The position numbers and the translations under genes were made by a program. A model generated the notes under the pieces. It was not told the origin of the DNA, did no database searches, and was given only the letters and a program-made list of their open reading frames with translations. Below, in pieces: positions 1 to 5,054 of a DNA stretch of 5,054 nt. Numbering within the stretch: the first letter of the stretch is position 1; every line of letters starts with the position of its first letter. The DNA is from Chitinophagaceae bacterium (GTDB lineage Bacteria > Bacteroidota > Bacteroidia > Chitinophagales > Chitinophagaceae), in assembly GCA_003136915.1 (NCBI GenBank), contig PLEB01000198.1, positions 1 to 5,054 of the forward strand. Reading direction: 5' to 3'.

Positions 1-1
1 G

Positions 2-88
2 CTTAACGAGCTTCCTTATGGCGTATATACGCTCGAAGTATCACAGGGTGCAGATGAAATGAAGATGCGGTTGGTAAAGCGCGTCTGA
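2..88 (+). CDS. C-terminal end of a probable T9SS-sorted secreted protein (5' part outside window)
   Basis: Only the last 28 codons are present; the reading frame is open from base 2 to a TGA at 86-88. The peptide reads LNELPYGVYTLEVSQG, then ADEMKMRLVKRV. The pattern 'L-P-x-G-V-Y-x-L-x-V', a short turn, then a strand ending in 'lVKR.' is how type A C-terminal sorting domains of the type IX secretion system usually finish. In that family the domain directs export across the outer membrane and is removed or linked to the cell surface. The identity of the cargo (enzyme, adhesin or other) cannot be told because the rest lies upstream of the window. The gene converges on the minus-strand coiled-coil gene with 12 bp between stop codons. 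The call rests on a short motif, so another beta-sandwich C-terminus is possible. Confidence 0.6.
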   Translation, partial: LNELPYGVYTLEVSQGADEMKMRLVKRV

Positions 89-93
89 AATTG

Positions 94-113
94 AAAAAAG
101 CTATTCATTCAGC
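94..113 (-). terminator. Weak candidate terminator after the pheT / coiled-coil pair
   Basis: Read on the minus strand, the last codons and stop of the 95-residue gene form a short imperfect stem (GCTG...AATAGC, three pairs plus one G-T pair). A run of six T follows directly, at plus-strand 94-99. The T-run in the right place is suggestive, but the stem is very short. It may just be an A/T-rich junction between convergent genes. Confidence 0.25.
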
Positions 114-388
114 AGGGCGATGCAACGGTCGATTTCCCTGACGTACTGGTTTAGTCTTTTCTCAAGATCTTTTTTCTCTTTTTCTTCCAGTCCACTTCCT
201 GTCATTTTCAATATTTCAGCCTGTACGCGAAACTTTTCTACATCTTTTGAAAGGTCATCACAGCGTATAGTCAGCCTTTTGAAATCGGCTTTCAGCTTTT
301 CATTTTCTTTCTGCATCATCTGGTGCAGTTTTACCAGTTGCTGAAACTTTTCATGTACTCTTTTGAGCTGAGTTTCCGGATGCGTCAT
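101..388 (-). CDS. Small coiled-coil protein encoded after pheT (ZapB-like candidate)
   Basis: This is a 95-residue, highly charged protein with no signal peptide or membrane segment, so it is probably cytosolic. Residues about 5-60 look like one long helix with heptad-type spacing of Leu, Ile, Val and Met among Lys and Glu. A short break (MTGSG, 62-66) is followed by a second helix ending in 'REIDRCIALLNE'. From memory, small coiled-coil proteins with a similar 'REIDkCIaLL' ending sit between pheT and zapA in many Bacteroidota. Databases sometimes call them 'phenylalanyl-tRNA synthetase subunit beta' because of that position, but there is no synthetase domain here. A role with ZapA/FtsZ in cell division, like ZapB, is inferred from size, coiled coil and usual neighbourhood only. 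The ATG lies 41 bp after the pheT stop, so co-transcription is likely. No good Shine-Dalgarno is visible (A-rich 'aaaaagcaaatcc'). No zapA follows here; the next gene is convergent. Confidence 0.8.
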   Translation of the reverse strand: MTHPETQLKRVHEKFQQLVKLHQMMQKENEKLKADFKRLTIRCDDLSKDVEKFRVQAEILKMTGSGLEEKEKKDLEKRLNQYVREIDRCIALLNE

Positions 389-429
389 GGATTTGCTTTT
401 TCAGTTGAATTACGATTGATTTTTCCGGA

Positions 430-2865
430 TTATTTTCTGATTTCAGCTTTCAATTCAGATTCTGCCGTTTTCATGATCCTGCTCATCATGTCTTCAATTT
501 CTTTGTCAGTCAGCGTTTTCTCCGGGTCCAGAAAAGTAAAACTGATAGCCAGTGATTTCTTGTCTTTTCCCAGCTTTTCGCTTTCAAAAATATCGAATAA
601 TTGAACCTGTTGTAATTTCTCCAGCCCGATCTTTTGCAGGGCTTTCTCTACAGATTCAAAAGGTAGGGATTTTTCAACGATCAGCGCAAGATCCCGGTTT
701 ACGGGCACTTGCCGGGGCAGTTCAGTAAAAACAAGGGTCTGCTGCGAAGCCAACATCAGGAGATTGTCCCAGTTCAGGTCGGCAAAGTAAACCGGTTGCC
801 GGATGCCAAATTTAATCAGCACAGAATTGTTAACCTGACCCAAATGAAACAACCTGTATTTTCCATGAACCATCTCCATGGCCACGCTGAGTTTTGGGTG
901 GGTCGTCTGCACCGCCGTTCCTTTAACAGCAACCAGTTCCAATATGCTTTCGCATATGCCTTTCAGGTAGAAAAAGTCAGTAGGCTGGGGTTTCCCTTTC
1001 CAGCTCTGAGCCTGCAGGTCACCGGCGAGGTAAAGACAGCAATGGTTGAGTTCCAGGTACCGGCCAACCTGTTGCGACTGGTAGGATTTTCCAAATTCGA
1101 AAAACCGGATTCCATGGCTTTTCCGGTTGAGGTTCCAGGATATACTTTCGAGCCCGGTCTCAAGCATGGATGGCCGCATGATATTGAGTTCCGCGCTTAG
1201 ATTATTGATCATCTTCACTGCGGTTTCCAGTTCTTCCGTACCGTAATAAGCGCTGTTGGTAATAGAATTGGTCAGGATCTCGCTGAATCCGGTGCCGGAA
1301 AGAAAACCTGCGATCTTTTCGCGCATGGCTTCTGCATTACGCTCCGTTTCTACGGAAGGGGAAATGGTTATTGCAGACGGTATTTCAATATTATCATACC
1401 CATCGATGCGCATGATTTCTTCAACAATATCTGCCGGCAATTGAATATCCGGTTTATGATATGGCGGGGCAACAAGCAGATCATCCGGACCTTCGCGCAG
1501 GATATCGAAACCCAGCGATAGCAGAATATTTTTTACGGTTACAGAATGATAATTTTTACCGCTTAGTTTTTTCAGATAATGATATTTCAACAGGATCTGA
1601 TCCTTAGGAAAGGGTTCAGGATAAACGTCAATAATGTCCGATACTATCTGACCACCCGCATATTCCCGGATAAGTGCAGCCGCCCTTTTTAATGCGGGCA
1701 CCGTTCCTGAAATATCCATGCCTTTTTCGAAATGGACAGCCGCGTCGGTGCGAAGGCCATGACGAAAAGATGTTTTCCTTATAGCAGACGGATTGAACCA
1801 GGCGCTTTCCAGAAAGAGCGATTTACTGGAATTGATTATACCGCTGCCCAATCCGCCGAAAACGCCGGCAATACAAAGCGGTGCTTCCGCATCGCAGATC
1901 ATCAGGTCCTCGGCATCCAGCTTTCTTTCCTTTCCATCGAGCGTGATAAACGAGGTTCCTGCAGTGAGATTTTTTACAATAATTTTATGGCCCTTGATTG
2001 CAGACGCATCATACGCATGGAGCGGTTGCCCCATTTCATGCAATACGAAATTGGTTATATCTACCACGTTATTAATTGGCCGGATCCCAATGGCTTTAAG
2101 TTTTTCCTGCATCCACGAAGGTGAATCCCGGATTTCTAACCCGCCAATGCTTATGCCGGAATACCTGGCGCAGGCTTTTCTGTTTTCAATCTTTACCGTA
2201 ACCGGAAGGCTTTGATTATCTATACTAAAATGCGGAGCGGCAGGCATTTTTACTTTGAAATCTTTTTTTTCCTGATGAGACAAGAATGCGCAAATTTCCC
2301 TGGCAATTCCAACATGACTCATAGCGTCCATATGGTTTGGCGTGAGGCCGATCTCATATATATGATCTGAATAAGGCTTGAGAAAATCGGACAGCGGAGA
2401 ACCTGGCTTCAGGTTTCCGGGAAGCACAAGAATACCAGCATGGCTTTTCCCCAAACCAATCTCGTCTTCGGCGCAAAGCATACCCTGGCTCTCCACACCG
2501 CGAATCCTGGCAGTTTTTATCTTCAACGCCTGTCCTTCCTCCGGGTAAATGGTAGTTCCCTCGAGTGCAACGATAACTTTTTGTCCAACGGCCACATTGG
2601 GCGCTCCGCAAACAATTTGCAAGGGTTCTGGGCCTCCGGCATTCACGCGGGTAACTTTCAATTTATCTGCATCGGGATGCGGTTCGCAGGATAACACTTC
2701 TCCTACCACCAACCCTTCATAAAGTCCTTTGACGGATTGATACGGTGAAAGGCTCTCTACATCCAGTCCGACGGAAGTGAGTATCCTGGAAAGAAGTTCA
2801 GGATTTGGTTTTACGGTGAGATTGTCTGGAAGGTAATCGCAGAGCCAATTGTAGCTGATGGTCAT
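430..2865 (-). CDS. pheT: Phenylalanine--tRNA ligase beta subunit
   Basis: This is the beta chain of cytosolic (alpha-beta)2 phenylalanyl-tRNA synthetase, which with PheS charges tRNA-Phe and edits mis-made Tyr-tRNA-Phe. Its 811 residues match the full-length bacterial form of about 800. Domains in order: N-terminal start 'MTISYNWLCDYL'; tRNA-binding OB fold about 44-155 (GEVLSCEPHPDADKLKV, then QIVCGAPNV); B3/B4 editing domain about 226-395 (INNVVDITNFVLHEMGQPLH, then GLRTDAAVHFEKG); B5 domain about 420-495, where D473, D479, E482 and E483 (PDIQLPADIVEEIMRIDGY) are the expected Mg-binding acids; a catalytic-like core about 505-705 (RFFEFGKSY); and a C-terminal FDX-ACB anticodon-binding domain about 713-811 (RQVPVNRDLALIV). 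The frame is intact with nothing missing. The ATG at 2863-2865 gives the standard N-terminus; only a weak 'gagatcc' precedes it. pheS is not upstream, since the next gene that way is divergent; an unlinked pheS is usual in Bacteroidota. Confidence 0.98.
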   Translation of the reverse strand: MTISYNWLCDYLPDNLTVKPNPELLSRILTSVGLDVESLSPYQSVKGLYEGLVVGEVLSCEPHPDADKLKVTRVNAGGPEPLQIVCGAPNVAVGQKVIVALEGTTIYPEEGQALKIKTARIRGVESQGMLCAEDEIGLGKSHAGILVLPGNLKPGSPLSDFLKPYSDHIYEIGLTPNHMDAMSHVGIAREICAFLSHQEKKDFKVKMPAAPHFSIDNQSLPVTVKIENRKACARYSGISIGGLEIRDSPSWMQEKLKAIGIRPINNVVDITNFVLHEMGQPLHAYDASAIKGHKIIVKNLTAGTSFITLDGKERKLDAEDLMICDAEAPLCIAGVFGGLGSGIINSSKSLFLESAWFNPSAIRKTSFRHGLRTDAAVHFEKGMDISGTVPALKRAAALIREYAGGQIVSDIIDVYPEPFPKDQILLKYHYLKKLSGKNYHSVTVKNILLSLGFDILREGPDDLLVAPPYHKPDIQLPADIVEEIMRIDGYDNIEIPSAITISPSVETERNAEAMREKIAGFLSGTGFSEILTNSITNSAYYGTEELETAVKMINNLSAELNIMRPSMLETGLESISWNLNRKSHGIRFFEFGKSYQSQQVGRYLELNHCCLYLAGDLQAQSWKGKPQPTDFFYLKGICESILELVAVKGTAVQTTHPKLSVAMEMVHGKYRLFHLGQVNNSVLIKFGIRQPVYFADLNWDNLLMLASQQTLVFTELPRQVPVNRDLALIVEKSLPFESVEKALQKIGLEKLQQVQLFDIFESEKLGKDKKSLAISFTFLDPEKTLTDKEIEDMMSRIMKTAESELKAEIRK

Positions 2866-3025
2866 GGAAGGATCTCTGTTTTTTTGGAACGGTAAAGATA
2901 GTTTTTATGGCGTTTCAGCGGATTCCATCAAACAAATGGCAAAGGGACCGGAAATGGCAGGGTTTTAGCTCATCCGTTATCCGGTCATAGCAAGGGATTA
3001 TTCTAACCTTTTATAAAGTCATAAC
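2866..3025. promoter_or_regulatory. Divergent intergenic region between pheT and the lipoprotein gene
   Basis: These 160 bp must carry the promoters for pheT (leftward) and the lipoprotein (rightward). On the minus strand, TATCTTTA (plus 2893-2900) is one base off the Bacteroidota -7 consensus TAnnTTTG. It lies about 27 bases before the pheT ATG, but the nearest upstream TTTG is about 28 bases away rather than the usual 19-21, so it is a weak candidate. On the plus strand I found no acceptable -7/-33 pair; the A/T-rich TTTTATAAAG just before the lipoprotein ATG is only suggestive. No T-box or tRNA-like leader is visible before pheT, and the leader is too short for one. Confidence 0.35.
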
Positions 3026-4306
3026 ATGAAAAACACCATTTTCATACTCATTGCAGGTGCATTTTTTCTTTTCTCCTGTGGTCCCACACAAGTGGTGGTA
3101 ACCGAACCCACGCCTGAACCTGCTGCGGAGACAGCAGTTTCTTATCAATCATTCTACGATGATCTTTCTCCTTATGGAACCTGGATCAACTATCCCGGAT
3201 ATGGTTATGTGTGGATGCCTGACGCAGGTCCGGATTTCAAACCTTATAGCACGAATGGCAACTGGGTCTATACCGATGCGGGATGGACCTGGTCATCTGA
3301 TTATAACTGGGGCTGGGCGACTTTTCATTATGGTCGCTGGTTTTTTGAACAGGGTTTTGGATGGATGTGGGTTCCCGGTAGTGAATGGGCCCCTGCCTGG
3401 GTAAGTTGGAGAGGCGGAGGAGATTATTATGGATGGGCGCCCCTCGGTCCAAATGTTTCCGTTGATGTTGCGCTGGGATCTTACAACCCACCCGTGACCT
3501 ATTGGAATTTTGTACCCCGCCAGTATATGGGAAACCCCGGATGGCACAATTACTATGTGAATGATTCACGTAACGTAACCATTATCAATAACACTACGAT
3601 CATCAATAATTACAGCGGATCAAACCGGGCAAGATATGCTTATGCGCCGGGCCCGGATCCCCGCGAAGTGAGCAGGGTTAGCGGAGCAGAAGTAAGACCT
3701 GTGCAAATCCGGGAAGCCAATACACCCGGAAGCAGGGTTTCAGGAAATCAATTCAATATCTACCGGCCACGGGTAAGCGAAACACCTGCCGGCCGCAATG
3801 ACGCAGCATCAAGACCGGTTCCTGCCCGTGTAAAGCCTTTCAGCGAAATGCGGCCTGCCGTTCAAAATCCAAACACTAATACAAGGCCCTCCACCCAACC
3901 TGTAGTAGAAAATCCAAATCGCAATCCGGATTCCCGGCCCGCAATGGAACATCCCGTTGCGAATCCGAACAATAACAATCTACGGCCTGGCGGCTCAGCT
4001 GCTCAACAACCTGCAGCAGCTCCGGTAGTTCAGCCGGGAGCCGTGAATGCCAACACCTCAAATCCGGAACGCCAGCCAAATGCGCGAATTAACCAAAGGC
4101 AGGCGGTCAGCCAGCCGGTACAACTGCCACAGAGAACGGTTGCACAGCCATCACCTGCAAACCGGACGCAGTTGCAGGCCAGGCCCGTTGTAAACCAGAA
4201 TAACCAGGCGAAACCCGCTAACCAAAATCCGCAACGTGTCAAACCGAAACCTAAGCCTAATAAGGATGAAAATAAAGAAAAGCCTAAACCAAAGGATGCG
4301 AACTAG
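3026..4306 (+). CDS. DUF6600-like tryptophan-rich lipoprotein with long Pro/Asn/Gln tail
   Basis: This is a predicted 426-residue envelope lipoprotein of unknown function. Residues 1-17 are a lipoprotein signal peptide (MKNTIFILIAGAFFLFS) with lipobox L-F-S-C and lipidated Cys18. No acidic surface-export signal follows the Cys (CGPTQVVV), so the periplasmic face of the outer membrane is my guess. Residues about 41-175 are an aromatic domain with 16 Trp between W53 and W173, in repeats such as YGTW, YGYVWMPD, NWGWATFHYGRW, FGWMWVPGSEWAPAWVSW and YYGWAPLGP. This matches the DUF6600 / 'YXWGXW' style of protein, often predicted beta-rich. It is followed by the typical NVTIINNTTIINNYSG segment (183-198). 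From about 200 to the end the chain is low-complexity and probably disordered; the last 154 residues have no Phe, Trp or Tyr. The final 31 residues are Lys/Pro-rich (nine Lys). The ATG is chosen because it starts the signal peptide; no Shine-Dalgarno is seen. Monocistronic by context. Confidence 0.85.
   Translation: MKNTIFILIAGAFFLFSCGPTQVVVTEPTPEPAAETAVSYQSFYDDLSPYGTWINYPGYGYVWMPDAGPDFKPYSTNGNWVYTDAGWTWSSDYNWGWATFHYGRWFFEQGFGWMWVPGSEWAPAWVSWRGGGDYYGWAPLGPNVSVDVALGSYNPPVTYWNFVPRQYMGNPGWHNYYVNDSRNVTIINNTTIINNYSGSNRARYAYAPGPDPREVSRVSGAEVRPVQIREANTPGSRVSGNQFNIYRPRVSETPAGRNDAASRPVPARVKPFSEMRPAVQNPNTNTRPSTQPVVENPNRNPDSRPAMEHPVANPNNNNLRPGGSAAQQPAAAPVVQPGAVNANTSNPERQPNARINQRQAVSQPVQLPQRTVAQPSPANRTQLQARPVVNQNNQAKPANQNPQRVKPKPKPNKDENKEKPKPKDAN
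3857..3988 (+). repeat. Degenerate Asn-Pro repeats within the lipoprotein tail
   Basis: Residues 278-321 of the lipoprotein contain three related units: AVQNPNTNTRP, VVENPNRNPDSRP and PVANPNNNNLRP. Each has a hydrophobic pair, then N-P-N and an R-P close, about 16-18 residues apart. The DNA copies have diverged, so this is a protein-level repeat rather than a recent tandem duplication. It probably forms an extended, disordered spacer. Confidence 0.6.
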
Positions 4307-4339
4307 AAAACTGCAATGTTTTCTTATCTGAGTCCGCAT

Positions 4340-4355
4340 TCCGTTACCGGATTTT
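4340..4355 (+). terminator. Weak candidate terminator after the lipoprotein gene
   Basis: A four-pair stem, TCCG-ttac-CGGA, is followed by TTTT, 34 bases after the lipoprotein stop codon. The position is right for an intrinsic terminator, but the stem is short and the T-run brief, so this is tentative. Confidence 0.25.
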
Positions 4356-4400
4356 ACAAATTCTTAATTCTTGTTTTGCAAAATATTTGCGAACAAATCT

Positions 4401-4409
4401 TTATGCACA
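4401..4409 (+). promoter_or_regulatory. DnaA-box-like 9-mer, exact to TTWTNCACA
   Basis: TTATGCACA fits the relaxed DnaA-box consensus TTWTNCACA at every position and differs from the strict TTATCCACA box at one base. It lies inside the A/T-rich core of the spacer, 282 bp before the dnaB ATG. Binding by DnaA is inferred from the match only. Confidence 0.4.
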
Positions 4410-4484
4410 ACGCGTGTGTATTTCATTATTGAAAAGGGGAAAAACTTTTCTAAATTGTGAATAGAGGGGAACAATTTGTGCATA
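4402..4484. repeat. Exact 9-bp inverted repeat TATGCACAA ... TTGTGCATA
   Basis: TATGCACAA at 4402-4410 is the exact reverse complement of TTGTGCATA at 4476-4484, with 65 bases between the arms. Both arms overlap DnaA-box-like 9-mers, so the two sites face each other across the A/T-rich stretch. The loop is too long for a terminator; a pair of protein-binding sites is more plausible. Confidence 0.5.
4456..4464 (-). promoter_or_regulatory. DnaA-box-like 9-mer, one mismatch
   Basis: Read on the minus strand this is CTATTCACA, which differs from TTWTNCACA only at the first base. It lies 12 bases from the next minus-strand site. Alone it would carry little weight; it counts only as part of the cluster. 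Confidence 0.25.
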
Positions 4485-4485
4485 T
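4477..4485 (-). promoter_or_regulatory. DnaA-box-like 9-mer, one mismatch, inverted partner of the 4401 site
   Basis: Read on the minus strand this is ATATGCACA, which differs from TTWTNCACA only at the first base. Its core repeats that of the exact site at 4401-4409 in the opposite orientation. Confidence 0.3.
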
Positions 4486-4538
4486 CTCCGTAATACCTGT
4501 TAACAACCTCGTGAATCTGCACTGGATAAATTAAAAAA

Positions 4539-4616
4539 ATGAAAACTTCTGTTAAAGGAATTATTGGGGTTTATATTCGCCCTCCTGATTTCATTGTGGT
4601 AACATTTGGATCATAG
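4539..4616 (+). CDS. Doubtful 25-codon ORF upstream of dnaB
   Basis: An ATG preceded by an A-rich stretch (aaattaaaaaa), the kind of context favoured for translation starts in Bacteroidota, opens 25 codons: MKTSVKGIIGVYIRPP, then DFIVVTFGS. It stops at TAG (4614-4616), in the same frame as dnaB and 66 bp before its ATG. It has no known motif, resembles no leader peptide I recognise (no run of one amino acid), and is short enough to be chance. It could be an upstream ORF affecting dnaB translation if the transcript starts before it. Confidence 0.12.
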   Translation: MKTSVKGIIGVYIRPPDFIVVTFGS

Positions 4617-4660
4617 CAGGGTAATCATTTACTAACACAGAATTGCAACCACTTGCGGCA

Positions 4661-4669
4661 AGTGGATAA
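4661..4669 (-). promoter_or_regulatory. DnaA-box-like 9-mer just before dnaB, one mismatch
   Basis: Read on the minus strand this is TTATCCACT, identical to the strict box TTATCCACA except for the last base. It lies 13 bases before the dnaB ATG, so bound DnaA there could block expression. The strength of the site is unknown. Confidence 0.25.
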
Positions 4670-4682
4670 AAACAACCGGATA

Positions 4683-5054
4683 ATGGAGCTCACTAATTTA
4701 AACAAGGACCGGAAACTGAGACGAAATTCACCGGTAGATATCAGTACGATGGTATTCGGCAAACTACCTCCCCAGGCCCGTGAACTGGAGGAAGCGGTGC
4801 TTGGAGCGATCATGCTGGAAAAAGCGGCTTTCGATACGGTGGTCGAAATTCTGAAACCGGAGTGCTTTTATCTGGAAAGCCACCAGCGGATTTACCGTGC
4901 CATGCAATCCCTTGCGCAGAAAAGTCAGCCGATTGACATGCTTACGGTTGTGGAAGAACTAAAATTCCGGGAGGAGCTGGAAATTTCTGGAGGTCCATAT
5001 TTCATTACAAGGCTGACAAATGCAGTCGTATCCGCTGCTAATATTGAGGCCCAT
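4683..5054 (+). CDS. dnaB: Replicative DNA helicase DnaB, N-terminal part (runs off right edge)
   Basis: DnaB is the hexameric ATP-driven helicase that unwinds DNA at the replication fork and recruits primase. The first 124 codons are present, in frame to the last base. After a short basic leader (MELTNLNKDRKLRRNSP), the DnaB N-terminal domain begins at about residue 24: KLPPQARELEEAVLGAIML, then AAFDTVVEILKPECFYLESH, QRIYRAMQSLAQKSQPIDML, TVVEELKFREELE, and GGPYFITRLTNAVVSAANIE. This domain forms the trimeric collar that meets primase. The Walker A/B RecA-like motor (expected from about residue 180) lies outside the window, so intactness and any intein cannot be judged. The ATG at 4683 gives a normal Bacteroidota N-terminus; the frame is open back to 4617, and GTG at 4662 would add seven residues. 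There is no clear Shine-Dalgarno. Confidence 0.96.
   Translation, partial: MELTNLNKDRKLRRNSPVDISTMVFGKLPPQARELEEAVLGAIMLEKAAFDTVVEILKPECFYLESHQRIYRAMQSLAQKSQPIDMLTVVEELKFREELEISGGPYFITRLTNAVVSAANIEAH

Larger units (their letters stand above)
4307..4682. other. 376-bp spacer before dnaB with A/T-rich core and DnaA-box-like sites
   Basis: No convincing gene lies here. Positions 4351-4450 contain 28 G or C in 100 bases, clearly poorer than the coding DNA around it. The stretch holds four DnaA-box-like 9-mers (listed separately), a 13-bp palindrome GCAAAATATTTGC at 4378-4390, a short inverted pair GAAAAG/CTTTTC at 4431-4450, and the 8-bp palindrome TGTTAACA at 4498-4505. It must at least contain the dnaB promoter; I could not find a clean TAnnTTTG with properly spaced TTTG. 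The closest match is AACATTTG at 4602-4609, one base off. It may be a regulatory region or an origin-like region. The 3' untranslated end of the lipoprotein gene occupies its left part. Confidence 0.6.

Noticed and set aside
709..1200. 163-codon plus-strand open frame opposite pheT
   Set aside because: It lies wholly antisense to a well-supported pheT with all domains intact; its translation shows no domain, and it is a typical shadow frame.
1732..2215. Two overlapping plus-strand open frames of 130 and 140 codons opposite pheT
   Set aside because: Both are antisense to the conserved B3/B4 editing region, have no recognisable motif, and overlap each other in different frames.
2973..2986. Shared 'ACCGGATAA-GG' sequence before the lipoprotein (minus strand) and at the dnaB start (4675-4687)
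   Set aside because: The match is short, in opposite orientation relative to the genes, and at the dnaB copy overlaps the start codon; chance is the simpler explanation.
3004..3020. TAACCTTTTATAAAG as promoter -7 element for the lipoprotein
   Set aside because: It does not fit TAnnTTTG in register, has no upstream TTTG at proper spacing, and lies very close to the ATG.
3237..3569. Minus-strand open frames inside the lipoprotein gene
   Set aside because: The Trp-rich plus-strand coding has few codons that give stops in reverse; the translations look random (rich in His, Ser, Pro, Asn).
4431..4450. GAAAAG / CTTTTC inverted pair as a terminator
   Set aside because: The stem is A/T-rich, the loop is eight bases, and no T-run follows; it would not be stable.
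4415..4529. Further DnaA-box-like 9-mers (4415-4423, 4521-4529)
   Set aside because: Each has two mismatches to TTWTNCACA, which is common by chance in A/T-rich DNA.
4625..4813. 62-codon minus-strand open frame overlapping the start of dnaB
   Set aside because: It covers the conserved DnaB N-terminus on the other strand and has no recognisable features.

Overview
The window looks like chromosomal DNA from a member of the Bacteroidota, probably the Chitinophagales/Sphingobacteriales side, though this placement is inferred from protein style only. Supporting signs are the end of a probable type IX secretion (T9SS) sorting domain, a pheT gene with no pheS beside it and followed by a small coiled-coil gene, a tryptophan-rich DUF6600-type lipoprotein with an 'NVTIINNTTIINN' segment, a DnaB N-terminus of Bacteroidota type, and starts with little or no Shine-Dalgarno sequence.

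Layout. Positions 2-88 (+) hold the last 28 codons of a probable T9SS-exported protein. It converges, with a 12-bp gap, on a minus-strand pair: pheT (2865 down to 430), the beta subunit of phenylalanyl-tRNA synthetase, then a 95-residue coiled-coil protein (388 down to 101), probably co-transcribed. A 160-bp divergent region (2866-3025) separates pheT from a plus-strand lipoprotein gene (3026-4306). That protein has a signal peptide with a lipobox, an aromatic DUF6600-like domain, and a long disordered Pro/Asn/Gln tail. A 376-bp spacer follows (4307-4682), and then the first 124 codons of dnaB, the replicative helicase, which runs off the right edge.

The genes are mostly housekeeping or envelope functions and do not form one pathway. 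The part least explained by ordinary annotation is the spacer before dnaB. Its positions 4351-4450 are only 28% G+C. It holds one exact match to the relaxed DnaA-box consensus TTWTNCACA and three one-mismatch matches, two of the four forming an exact 9-bp inverted repeat. It could be a DnaA-controlled dnaB promoter or, more speculatively, part of a replication origin. I see no tRNA, rRNA, CRISPR array, insertion sequence or phage gene, and no clear previously undescribed system.
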